From Methanolinea sp. UBA477 (GTDB taxonomy: Archaea; Halobacteriota; Methanomicrobia; Methanomicrobiales; Methanospirillaceae), in the NCBI GenBank assembly GCA_002509485.1, contig DAWO01000023.1:19547-30242 (forward strand): DNA of 10,696 nucleotides, in the 5' to 3' direction. Positions 1 through 6,894 of the stretch are shown piece by piece; position 1 is the first letter of the stretch; every line of letters begins with the position of its first letter. Made by a program: the position numbers and the translations under genes. The notes under the pieces are model-generated. The model did not search any database and was not told the DNA's origin. It worked only from the letters and a program-made list of their open reading frames with translations.

Positions 1-347
1 GCCGTCGTCGCGAAGGTTGTCACGGGCGTGTCGTCGATTCCCCCGGCCATCTTGCAGAGGGTATTGGCCGTGCATGGCGCGATGAGGAGGAGATCAGCCC
101 ATCCCCCCTCTCCGCACATGCCCACGTGCTCGACCATGCCCGATATCGAGGTGATGGCAGGTCTTCCTGTTGCATAGGTCAGGGCGTCCGGGTGGATGAT
201 ACCGCATGCGGCCGCACTCATCACCCCCTGCACCTCTGCACCCTTTCTTCTCAAAGCATGGGCCAGGTGCACGCACTCCACGGACGCGATGCTGCCGGTC
301 ACCGCGAGCACGATCTTCTTTCCCGCAAGTGTCTGTATCCAGGTCAC
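1..347 (-). CDS. coaBC: Phosphopantothenoylcysteine decarboxylase / phosphopantothenate-cysteine ligase (CoaBC), N-terminal part
   Basis: Only the first 115 codons are present; the gene runs off the left edge. The visible part is the CoaC flavoprotein half, which in this family decarboxylates 4'-phosphopantothenoylcysteine to 4'-phosphopantetheine for coenzyme A synthesis in the cytoplasm, using FMN. Seen: an opening beta strand and glycine turn KKIVLAVTGSIAS (residues 10-22), a histidine at position 74 in the context MVEHVGM that aligns with the catalytic His of CoaC/Dfp proteins, and LLLIAPCTANTLCKMAGGIDD (87-106 region), the usual FMN-binding A-P-x-T-A-N stretch. The ligase half (CoaB) would lie outside the window, so bifunctionality is inferred from archaeal relatives. 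The start is taken as GTG at 345-347, overlapping the taw2 stop as GTGA, which suggests coupled translation; no clear ribosome binding site is seen. A lone flavoprotein without CoaB is possible. Confidence 0.85.
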   Translation of the reverse strand, partial: MTWIQTLAGKKIVLAVTGSIASVECVHLAHALRRKGAEVQGVMSAAACGIIHPDALTYATGRPAITSISGMVEHVGMCGEGGWADLLLIAPCTANTLCKMAGGIDDTPVTTFATT

Positions 348-1213
348 GAGAGCGTCACATCCTGGACATGATGCCATTGGCCCGGCCCGGTCTTCTTCAC
401 CCTGCGGCACTGTATCGATGATCCGAATCCTGCCTCGCTGATCCGGTCAGCGATATCAGGAGCATCCTTTCCGGCGGAGTGGACATGCAGGACAGATCCC
501 GGTAACGCATGTTCCAGTGCGGCCGGAAGCATTGCGGCACTCCCGAAATGCCCCATGATGAACCGGTCGTATCTCCCTGAAAGCAGCCTTTTACAGTCTC
601 CGCATTCTGGAAAAACACGTGATTCAACACCGTTTTCGGCGATGTTTTCTTCCAGGTAGGAGAAAGCCACGGGATTGATCTCCATTGCATGGATCCGTGC
701 ACCTGCCAGTGCGGCAGGTATGGAGAAATACCCGATTCCCGCATACATGTCGGCAACCCGTTCGCCCTTCGCGATGATCCTCTGCATTCGTGCCTTCTCT
801 TCCCGGTTGCCCTGCGCGAACATGACCCTTGACGGGTCGAGCCTGAAGGATATCCCGTTCTCTCTGTGGATCACCTCTCCGCACGACCCCGCGAGGAGCT
901 CGGTATGCGGGGTCCTTGTCACCCCCTGGAACGATTTCAGCCAGATTACTCCCCGGGGCCGTTGCCACCGAACCAGCTCGGCCACCTCTTCTTTTGTGGG
1001 CTTCTCCCCGTGCACCACCGCGATCGGACCGATCATCTGGTATCCCCGCCCCCTGTACGGCTGTCTTGGCGGAATGGAGCATTCGAAGGGGTACCCTTCC
1101 CTGACCGGGACGTATGCCTTCTCCCCGCTGATGTAGGGTCTGTGGCCGTTGTCGACCCAGTCAAGGTTTTGCACCGACTTCAACTCGTCCAGGGGAATGA
1201 TCCTTGTGTTCAT
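344..1213 (-). CDS. taw2: tRNA(Phe) 4-demethylwyosine aminocarboxypropyltransferase (Taw2)
   Basis: 289 residues. Taw2 transfers the 3-amino-3-carboxypropyl group of S-adenosylmethionine to C7 of the tricyclic base 4-demethylwyosine at G37 of tRNA(Phe), a step of archaeal wyosine synthesis. Seen: the N-terminal domain shared with Trm5 (about 1-110), then FRLDPSRVMFAQGNREEKARM around 123-143, SAM motif I ADMYAGIGYFSIP (154-166), the acidic end of strand 2 in AMEINP (E178), and the C-terminal GQWHHV (278-283). Trm5 methyltransferases, its closest paralogues, carry an N-P-P type motif after strand 4; here it reads FIMGHFGS (218-225), as in Taw2/TYW2, so I prefer Taw2. The ATG start lies one base after the nmd3 TAG stop, with a weak GGGT upstream, and the stop overlaps the coaBC start. 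Being downstream of nmd3 fits a translation-related operon. The alternative is a Trm5-type m1G37 methyltransferase; I think it less likely. Confidence 0.85.
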   Translation of the reverse strand: MNTRIIPLDELKSVQNLDWVDNGHRPYISGEKAYVPVREGYPFECSIPPRQPYRGRGYQMIGPIAVVHGEKPTKEEVAELVRWQRPRGVIWLKSFQGVTRTPHTELLAGSCGEVIHRENGISFRLDPSRVMFAQGNREEKARMQRIIAKGERVADMYAGIGYFSIPAALAGARIHAMEINPVAFSYLEENIAENGVESRVFPECGDCKRLLSGRYDRFIMGHFGSAAMLPAALEHALPGSVLHVHSAGKDAPDIADRISEAGFGSSIQCRRVKKTGPGQWHHVQDVTLS

Positions 1214-1214
1214 G

Positions 1215-2255
1215 CTACCCGATGACTATGAGATCTATTCCATCCCTCATTATCCTGATCTCCTGTCCGGCGCAGAGCGGGGAAGATGGGTGGACCTGGC
1301 ATTCGATCGTCTCTCCCGAGGCAGGTTCCAGGACCCCGATCATGTCACCGTCGCGGAAGGCGACCATGACACACTCTGCATCCCGCAGGTTGCCGATGAG
1401 TCGTTCTACAGCGCTCTCCTTTACCGTTCTCGTGGCACCTGAAAAGAGATCCCTGATCCTGACGTTATCCTTGTCGACGGCAATCACCTCGGCATACCTG
1501 CCGCCGTGGATGATAATGTCTTCCCTAATATATTTTGGGAGCCTTACCGAGTAGGTGACCCGGTAGACCTTTCTTCCGGCCTTTTCGCCAACGAGCTTGG
1601 GATGGGTCGAAAACCTGCCCCCGAGCCTGCGGACAATATTCGAAGAGATCTCCTGGCCTATCCTCTGGGATCCGATGGTGATATCAAGGCCGTCCCTGTT
1701 CTCGTCCATGCGGGAGATAAAAGAGAGCCTCTCCCCCCCTTCCTGGAGGGCATCCTCTGTCTCCTGGGCGATACCGGCAGCGGTTGCGATCTCGAACGGG
1801 TAGGGCTTACGTCCTCTGGCACGTACCTGGACGACCCCCTCGTAGTAGCTTCCGGACATCCTGCTGCACCGGTCACACTGTTCCTTCTGCCACACTATCT
1901 CGATGCTGCACGATTCCTGAACCGGGATACCGAGAAGGGATGCTGATACCGCGCAACTGGCACGTGACCGGTTGGGACTGATATCCTCGATACGGAGATC
2001 AAACCCGGGCGATTCGACCCCTGGATCCAGGTGAATGGCCCGCAAAATTCGCTCGGTTGCAATATCCGTCCTTTCGCGGTTCAGATCAGTCCAGGCACCC
2101 GCCTCTTTCCACGCGCCGCAGGACGGGCATTCGATGACAGAGATCCGGGGGTCACACTCCATCCACCGGATCTGGTCGACCCTGCATCGTGCGCAGGTGC
2201 CGCCGTCAGGAGAGGGCCCTCCGCACCTGGGGCAGATATTCTCCTTGATTCTCAT
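1215..2255 (-). CDS. nmd3: Archaeal NMD3-family protein (large ribosomal subunit factor homologue)
   Basis: 346 residues from the ATG at 2253-2255. In eukaryotes NMD3 binds the 60S subunit as export adaptor; archaeal members lack the export parts and are presumed to act on large-subunit maturation (inference). Seen: an N-terminal zinc ribbon with C8-x2-C11 and C21-x2-C24, a second set at C43-x2-C46 and C127-x2-C130, the latter followed by the family pattern of Y, V-Q-V-R (SYYEGVVQVRARGRK). The later part has the GSQRIGQEI and RVTYSVRLP stretches, then a small beta-rich C-terminal domain. The frame stays open upstream to 2300, but the chosen start begins directly before the zinc ribbon and overlaps the DUF424 stop as ATGA, the usual sign of translational coupling. 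The stop is TAG, one base before taw2. Length is normal for the archaeal family. Confidence 0.88.
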   Translation of the reverse strand: MRIKENICPRCGGPSPDGGTCARCRVDQIRWMECDPRISVIECPSCGAWKEAGAWTDLNRERTDIATERILRAIHLDPGVESPGFDLRIEDISPNRSRASCAVSASLLGIPVQESCSIEIVWQKEQCDRCSRMSGSYYEGVVQVRARGRKPYPFEIATAAGIAQETEDALQEGGERLSFISRMDENRDGLDITIGSQRIGQEISSNIVRRLGGRFSTHPKLVGEKAGRKVYRVTYSVRLPKYIREDIIIHGGRYAEVIAVDKDNVRIRDLFSGATRTVKESAVERLIGNLRDAECVMVAFRDGDMIGVLEPASGETIECQVHPSSPLCAGQEIRIMRDGIDLIVIG

Positions 2256-2545
2256 ATCCTGATGACCTGTGCGTGTGGGATGGTCCCGAACATGATACAA
2301 CCCGCCTGCTCGACAAGACCCATCTCGATGGCGAGGGCTACGACACGTTCGCCCATCAGGTTGATGTTATCTGCCTTCGCGAGCAATGACCGCACATCTT
2401 CGGGCCGTGACAGGCGGTCCCCATAAAAGTATTTACTTATACAGATCTCGAGATCGCCCCGCTTCACCGTGGTATTCAGCAGTTCACGATCGCAGACCGC
2501 CACCACCTCGTTGCCGTCGGGGCTTCGGTGGACCTTTAGATACAT
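2252..2545 (-). CDS. DUF424 family conserved archaeal protein
   Basis: 97 residues, full length for this small archaeal family, whose function is not known to me. Seen: an N-terminal beta stretch MYLKVHRSPDGNEVVAVCD, the motif KYFYGDRL (38-45), a conserved NLMGERVVALAIEMGLV segment (62-78) and the closing GTIPHAQVIR that is the family hallmark. No signal peptide or membrane segment is present, so it should be cytoplasmic. Its stop overlaps the nmd3 start (ATGA), which ties it to NMD3 and so to ribosome or RNA metabolism (inference). It is the first gene of the run DUF424-nmd3-taw2-coaBC; a TATA-like box lies about 26-33 bases upstream of the ATG, and no ribosome binding site is visible, which suggests a leaderless or very short-leader transcript. 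Confidence 0.9.
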   Translation of the reverse strand: MYLKVHRSPDGNEVVAVCDRELLNTTVKRGDLEICISKYFYGDRLSRPEDVRSLLAKADNINLMGERVVALAIEMGLVEQAGCIMFGTIPHAQVIRI

Positions 2546-2570
2546 CCGTACAGTATGGGAAAGGAACCAT

Positions 2571-2578
2571 TATAAAAT
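2571..2578 (-). promoter_or_regulatory. Probable archaeal TATA box for the DUF424-nmd3-taw2-coaBC run
   Basis: Read on the minus strand the sequence is ATTTTATA in an AT-rich patch inside an otherwise GC-rich 62-base spacer. With the usual 22-27 base distance from TATA box to start of transcription, RNA would begin within a few bases of the DUF424 ATG at 2545. The absence of a GGAGG-like element before that ATG agrees with this. An A-run (minus strand) at 2591-2597 lies upstream, but no good BRE match is obvious. Assigned by pattern and spacing only. Confidence 0.45.
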
Positions 2579-2607
2579 GTCAGCAGGAGGTTTTTTTGGA
2601 GAGACGG

Positions 2608-3435
2608 TCACAGGTTTATATCGACGCCATAGATCCGGGAGGGGTTTTCCGAATGGATCTTCCAGGCATCATCGATGGTGATGACTGCGGCCTCGATCAT
2701 CTTTCTCGTGACACGGGGCACTGATTTTGGCCCGATAACCGCTCCCGGCCGGGAATTCTCATCCATGTAATCGCTCTCCATCGTGAAAATGCGTCCCTGC
2801 CTTACCAGGTCCGGGATTTCGGGATGCGTGGCAATCATCGAAGGCATGAGTGGCGTATCAGGTGTCGCGTAGTGTTTCACCACCCGATCAATCCCGAGTC
2901 CTGCATCGGCCGCCATCGTGACGATATCACTGCACGGGCCGGTCTCGGCATGGAGTTGTATGGCACAGTCGAGGTCTGCTGCAAGTGAAAGCGCAAATGA
3001 GAGTATCTCGTTCGATGCGTCCCAGATCTCGGAAGGAACATCGTAGTGTGGCCTTCCGCTCTTCAGGGCAACCGCATCCCCCTTCCCGACAAATCCGGCT
3101 GCGACCTCCAGCCCGCCTTTCATCACGGATACCGCCTCGTGGAGGGGCATGACCGAAGAGAGCCGTGATACTTCGGCGGGGTGAACGCCGAGGACAGGAA
3201 ACACAGTGACTCCATCTTCCCGAACCATTTCTGTTACACGGAGCGTCCCTTCGAATACCGGGAGGAAATCGCTCCCCCTTCCAGGGAGTATCCCAAATGA
3301 TCCCGAAGGCTTGCTAACAAGGAAGATATGACTGCCACCGGCATTCCGGAAATCTTTCACGGCGGCGAGCCCCCTCCCGTTTACGGGATCGATATGGATG
3401 TGGTCGTCAGTCACCGGATACGTTCGGTCCTTCAT
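2608..3435 (-). CDS. TatD/amidohydrolase-superfamily metal-dependent hydrolase (COG1831 type)
   Basis: 275 residues, a complete TIM-barrel hydrolase of the archaeal TatD-related group; the substrate is unknown. Seen, in the order expected for metal ligands: HIH at 12-14 (strand 1), LGVHP with H85, K125 in VALKSGRPHY (strand 4), LHAE with H162 (strand 5), KHYA with H188 (strand 6) and MESDYMD with D222 (strand 8). DNases of the TatD group have a Glu at the strand 4 position, whereas phosphotriesterase and urease relatives have a carbamylated Lys, so the reaction may not be nuclease-like (inference). The N-terminus overlaps the end of mptD by 29 bases from the ATG at 3433-3435; a GTG at codon 8 (3412-3414) would shorten the overlap to 8 bases and still keep the HIH motif. 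Cytoplasmic, no signal peptide. Family assignment is firm, function is not. Confidence 0.82.
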   Translation of the reverse strand: MKDRTYPVTDDHIHIDPVNGRGLAAVKDFRNAGGSHIFLVSKPSGSFGILPGRGSDFLPVFEGTLRVTEMVREDGVTVFPVLGVHPAEVSRLSSVMPLHEAVSVMKGGLEVAAGFVGKGDAVALKSGRPHYDVPSEIWDASNEILSFALSLAADLDCAIQLHAETGPCSDIVTMAADAGLGIDRVVKHYATPDTPLMPSMIATHPEIPDLVRQGRIFTMESDYMDENSRPGAVIGPKSVPRVTRKMIEAAVITIDDAWKIHSENPSRIYGVDINL

Positions 3436-3760
3436 GACACCCGATTATCTCCATGAGGGGGTACTCTCCTCTCCGGCAAAGCCTTGCATGGCAGGACGCG
3501 CCGCCAACCCTGGTTACTATATCGACGTGAAACATCAGTCCTTTCAGCTCAGAATACCCAAAGACATTCGGGGACATCAGCTCGCGGTCGAGGTGCACGC
3601 TGACCTCCTCGACATATGGCTGGAGTTTGACGCTCCCCTCTATCGCCTTTTCCACGAGGTGGGCGGTTGCGGGGGATATGGGGGTGCCCACCCACTGGTG
3701 GTAGAGGGCACCAAGTTTCACGGCAGCCTCAAAGATTGCCTGTTCACGGTCGGAGACCAT
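3407..3760 (-). CDS. mptD: Archaeal dihydroneopterin aldolase (MptD), methanopterin biosynthesis
   Basis: 117 residues, the usual length of this archaeal family (formerly DUF381), which is unrelated in sequence to bacterial FolB. It converts 7,8-dihydroneopterin to 6-hydroxymethyl-7,8-dihydropterin and glycolaldehyde, on the way to tetrahydromethanopterin, the C1 carrier of methanogenesis. Seen: the N-terminal signature SDREQAIFEAAVKLGALYHQ (3-22) with E11 and H21, the WVGTPIS stretch (23-29), EKAIEGSVKLQPYVEEV (37-53), and a C-terminal half with EYPLMEI (99-105). I believe a Glu, a His, a Gln and a Tyr of these segments form the active site in the characterised Methanocaldococcus enzyme, but I cannot align the numbering here. 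The ATG start follows mcm by 41 bases; no ribosome binding site is seen and the AT-rich stretch AATATCTAAT at about 3788-3797 might be its own weak promoter. The end overlaps the downstream hydrolase gene. Confidence 0.88.
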   Translation of the reverse strand: MVSDREQAIFEAAVKLGALYHQWVGTPISPATAHLVEKAIEGSVKLQPYVEEVSVHLDRELMSPNVFGYSELKGLMFHVDIVTRVGGASCHARLCRRGEYPLMEIIGCHEGPNVSGD

Positions 3761-3801
3761 GATAGAGTGTTGTACTTTCAGAAGAGATTAGATATTGCGG
3801 T

Positions 3802-5916
3802 TCAGATCAGTTTTATGATCCCCTGTTTGGGCTCCATCGCTTCTCCCTGGCGAAGGAACATGTCGATCTGGAGCCGGATCTCATCCCTTGAATGGCCTTC
3901 CTGGACCAGCCTGGTGATGACGTCTTCGATCTGCGCCCGACCGTTGTCATCGGCCAGTTCCCGTATGGCAAGCTTGATCATCCGGATGAGGTCACGCTTG
4001 CCCTTCGAGAAACCTGTGACGACCCGGTCTATATCGAAACTCCCGCTCTTGGCGTCGTATGCGACCTGCCGGAGGCAGGTATCCACGATCTTGACCACCC
4101 TCTCCGCGTCAACTGGTTCGATGGTATTGGAAAGCCTGATCCGTGCGCTTGCTTCCGCGAGGCGGACCAGAGCCTCGAGCTGCCGTGCGGTCACCGGGAC
4201 CGGCTTTGACGACTCCGAGGCGAGGTCACGGAGTTTCATGTAATAATCGATGAGTGAATTCCTGGCATCGTCGGTCAGGCGTGGAAAACAGGTTCTCTTT
4301 GCATAGGCCACGTACTTGCGAAAGATCATGGGCTCGATGTCAGGTGTGACCGGCTTTAACTGTTCGGCGATATACTCGTCGTCGACACCCGGAATAGGCT
4401 GCCGGCTGTGCTGGGCGATGGTCTCTCCGATGTTGTGTGCTTTCAGGATATGTTCAGCAATGGCAGCGTCCCTCTTGTGGTCGGGTTTATCACTCATCAC
4501 GAAGATGAGGTCGAACCTGGAGAGGAGTGAGGCAGGCATGTTGATCTGGTCCCCGATAGGGGCATAATCATCGAAACGCCCGTATTTAGGGTTGGCGGCT
4601 CCCAGGAGTGCGCATCGTGACTTGAGTGTTGCGGTAATTCCCGCCTTTGCCACGCTGATTGACTGTTGCTCCATCGCCTCGTGGAGTGCGCTCCGGTCCT
4701 CCTTGTGCATCTTGTCCATCTCGTCGACGGCGGCGATACCCATATCTGCGAGGACCAGGGCACCTGCCTCGAGTGTCCACCGGCCGTCACCAAATTCGTC
4801 CTTTACGGCGGTTGCGGTGAGCCCCGCAGAGGTTGAAGACTGGCCGCTCGTGTAGATCGCCCGTGGTGACAACTTGACGACATACCGGAGGAGCTGGCTC
4901 TTCGCGATACCGGGGTCGCCGATCAGGAGGACATGGATATCGCCCCTCAGGTGGCTTCCGTCAGGCATCTCTTTTGTTATCCCTCCGAAGAGCTGGAGCG
5001 CTATCGCCTCTTTCACGTCCTCGTTGCCATATATCGTCGGTGCAATCGAGTGGGTTATCTTCCGGTAGATGTTTGGGTCTCTCGAGAGACGGATGATCTC
5101 CTCCTCGTCTTTCTCCTCGATCTCGACCTCCTCGTACTCCTTCTCTGCGATCTCGATGGAATTGCATTCGAGGTAGATGTCAAAGATCGTGCTCTTGTCT
5201 CCGTGGCTTACACGCTGGATCGAACGGAGAATCCCGTTTATCACCACCCGGTCACCGGGAGTGACCCTGCCCGTCAGGTCGTCGGTTGCGTCCACGTCAA
5301 GGGTCTGTGGCTGTTCACCTCCACGCAGGCCCTCGGGAGACTCCTGTATACGAAGTTTCTGGGAATCGATGAACCGGGAACGTTTTGGCACGAGTTCCAG
5401 TTTCTTGAATGTGCACCCGTCGGTCGCGCACCCTTCGGGCTCCCTGAATTTTCCATATCCCTGTTCCCTGGCGGTCAGATGCCCCCCGGGACATCGGAAT
5501 ACCGCCTGGACGATCCTGGGCCTCACCTCGGTGGTCTTTCGGAGGATCCCTTCGACGCTGACGAACTTGTTGATGTGATCCGACCGAATATGTCTGATCC
5601 CAATCTTTCTCGGGAGGTTGATGAAGCGGATATTGATCTCGGCGGGCCGCTCTCCCTCCCTGGCCTTTATGAGCTGATGATTCCTGATCGAATTTTTGAC
5701 ATCATCTATGACTGTGCCGGGTTTTTCCAGCAGGTCGTCGGCCATCCGGATGCCGGTCCTGCCGAAACTTTCCAGTTCACGGTAATCGATAAAAAGCGAC
5801 CGCTTGTACGGGTACTCCCTGTTCAATTCGTGCAGCTGTTTCTTGTACCGGTTTTTTAAGAACCTGCTCCAGTCGGCGTCGCGATCGATTATTTCAGGCT
5901 CAGTATCCAGTGCCAA
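3802..5916 (-). CDS. mcm: Minichromosome maintenance replicative helicase (MCM)
   Basis: 704 residues, a full-length archaeal MCM, the hexameric 3'-5' helicase that unwinds DNA at replication forks. Seen: N-terminal A domain (about 1-125); zinc ribbon with C142, H146, C163 and C168; OB fold and the FIDSQKLRIQESPEG stretch (182-196); an acidic linker rich in Glu (255-273); AAA+ core with Walker A GDPGIAKSQ (333-341, K339), Walker B ending AAVDEMDKM (D398, E399), sensor 1 GAANPKYG (N442), and the arginine finger SLLSRFD (R467); lid with sensor 2 TARQLEAL (R578); C-terminal winged helix (about 635-704). No intein interrupts the usual insertion points. The start is TTG: the upstream in-frame stop is the rfcS stop itself, no ATG or GTG occurs before residue 58, and GAGGG stands six bases ahead of the TTG. 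Close to rfcS, so replication genes are probably co-transcribed. Confidence 0.97.
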   Translation of the reverse strand: MALDTEPEIIDRDADWSRFLKNRYKKQLHELNREYPYKRSLFIDYRELESFGRTGIRMADDLLEKPGTVIDDVKNSIRNHQLIKAREGERPAEINIRFINLPRKIGIRHIRSDHINKFVSVEGILRKTTEVRPRIVQAVFRCPGGHLTAREQGYGKFREPEGCATDGCTFKKLELVPKRSRFIDSQKLRIQESPEGLRGGEQPQTLDVDATDDLTGRVTPGDRVVINGILRSIQRVSHGDKSTIFDIYLECNSIEIAEKEYEEVEIEEKDEEEIIRLSRDPNIYRKITHSIAPTIYGNEDVKEAIALQLFGGITKEMPDGSHLRGDIHVLLIGDPGIAKSQLLRYVVKLSPRAIYTSGQSSTSAGLTATAVKDEFGDGRWTLEAGALVLADMGIAAVDEMDKMHKEDRSALHEAMEQQSISVAKAGITATLKSRCALLGAANPKYGRFDDYAPIGDQINMPASLLSRFDLIFVMSDKPDHKRDAAIAEHILKAHNIGETIAQHSRQPIPGVDDEYIAEQLKPVTPDIEPMIFRKYVAYAKRTCFPRLTDDARNSLIDYYMKLRDLASESSKPVPVTARQLEALVRLAEASARIRLSNTIEPVDAERVVKIVDTCLRQVAYDAKSGSFDIDRVVTGFSKGKRDLIRMIKLAIRELADDNGRAQIEDVITRLVQEGHSRDEIRLQIDMFLRQGEAMEPKQGIIKLI

Positions 5917-5920
5917 TGCG

Positions 5921-5927
5921 ATCCCTC
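5921..5927 (-). promoter_or_regulatory. Ribosome binding site of mcm, overlapping the rfcS stop
   Basis: On the minus strand the bases read GAGGGAT, complementary to the 3' end of archaeal 16S rRNA. The GAGGG core (5923-5927) lies six bases before the TTG at 5914-5916 and shares two bases with the rfcS TGA stop (5926-5928). It decides the start of mcm, because no other start codon in frame is available after that stop until an internal Met at residue 58. Terminating ribosomes on rfcS would sit right on the site, suggesting coupled translation of the two replication proteins. Confidence 0.7.
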
Positions 5928-6894
5928 AGGTATACCGTCTTGAGGTCATCACGAGCCGGGCAATGAGTGCCTCCATCTGGATATCGGTGCTGGCACCTTC
6001 TGAGAGACAAAAATCGGTCGTGCCAAGGTGGTCGATCAGGGCAACCCGCAATTCCTCATCCATCGGGCGTTTCAGGATTGCCCGGTAACACTGGTTGATC
6101 ATCTCGTTCGGGGCTATCCCCCTGTCATGGAGGAGCTGTTCGAGGACCTTGCCGGCCCCTTCGAAATCGCCGTTGAGCGAGAGTGAGAGCAACTCGTCAA
6201 TCTCGTCCGGGCGGGCAGAGGCGGTGATGGCATAGATCATCCCGGCATCGATCTCCTGACTGATGATCGCTGCTCCCTGGAGGGCGTTGATGGCCTTTCG
6301 CATATCGCCCTGGGCTATATAGACGATGGCATCGATTGCCTTTTCAGAGACTTCCAGGCCTTCCTTTTCTGCGATCCGCCGTATCTCCTCCGTGACCGCT
6401 TCGGCACCGAGCGGCCTGAAACGGTAGATCGCGCACCTGCTCTGTATCGGATCGATGATCTTTGATGAATAATTGCAGGAAAGGATGAACCTGCATGACT
6501 GGGCATAGCTCTCCATCGTCCGGCGAAGCGCTGCCTGCGCATCAGGAGTGAGGGCATCCGCCTCGTCGAGGAAGAGGATCTTGAATGTCGTGCCGCCCAG
6601 GGGCGATGTCCGTGCAAACTGCTTGATCTGGTTCCTGACCACGTCTATGCCACGCTCGTCGGAGGCGTTCAACTCGCGGAAGTTCATCTGCCAGGATTCG
6701 CCGAAGAACTCCCTCGCAAGTGCGATCGCGGCCGTCGTCTTCCCGACACCCGCAGTGCCCGTGAAGAGCAGGTGTGGCAGGTTGCCGGTCTTCACGTAGG
6801 ATTCAAGCCTCTCGATTATCTCGTCCTGGCCGACGATATCTTCCAGTCTCATCGGCCGGTATTTCTCTATCCAGATGGTGTGGCTCTCGTCCAT
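5926..6894 (-). CDS. rfcS: Replication factor C small subunit (clamp loader ATPase)
   Basis: 322 residues, typical for the archaeal small subunit. Together with the large subunit RfcL (not in this window) it opens and loads the PCNA sliding clamp at primer ends. Seen: the N-terminal RFC box WIEKYRP (8-14), GQDEI, Walker A GTAGVGKTT (46-54, K52), RFC box with ELNASDERG (74-82), Walker B LFLDEAD (D110, E111), sensor 1 LSCNYSSK (138-145, N141), the SRC motif (152-154) carrying the trans-acting arginine finger, sensor 2 GDMRKAIN (R199), and a helical C-terminal collar for oligomerisation (about 230-322). Walker A is uninterrupted, so there is no intein. The ATG has GGAAG five bases upstream. It follows a 149-base spacer after the surface-protein gene and is first in a likely rfcS-mcm unit. 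Confidence 0.97.
   Translation of the reverse strand: MDESHTIWIEKYRPMRLEDIVGQDEIIERLESYVKTGNLPHLLFTGTAGVGKTTAAIALAREFFGESWQMNFRELNASDERGIDVVRNQIKQFARTSPLGGTTFKILFLDEADALTPDAQAALRRTMESYAQSCRFILSCNYSSKIIDPIQSRCAIYRFRPLGAEAVTEEIRRIAEKEGLEVSEKAIDAIVYIAQGDMRKAINALQGAAIISQEIDAGMIYAITASARPDEIDELLSLSLNGDFEGAGKVLEQLLHDRGIAPNEMINQCYRAILKRPMDEELRVALIDHLGTTDFCLSEGASTDIQMEALIARLVMTSRRYT

Noticed and set aside
624..1082. Alternative minus-strand and plus-strand frames across the taw2 gene
   Set aside because: They run through taw2 in other frames, have no domain signature, and taw2 is supported by motifs and by tight spacing to both neighbours.
2256..2300. A 15-residue longer N-terminus for NMD3
   Set aside because: The extra residues would overlap DUF424 much further and precede the zinc ribbon without any family pattern, while the ATG at 2255 gives a neat ATGA overlap.
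4933..5859. Long open frame of about 308 codons on the plus strand
   Set aside because: It lies entirely antisense to the mcm coding sequence, which has all the catalytic motifs of its family. The plus-strand product has no recognisable motif and is what a GC-rich gene leaves open in the opposite strand.
3802..6894. Inteins in rfcS or mcm, common hosts in archaea
   Set aside because: The Walker A, Walker B and arginine finger motifs are contiguous and both proteins have normal lengths.
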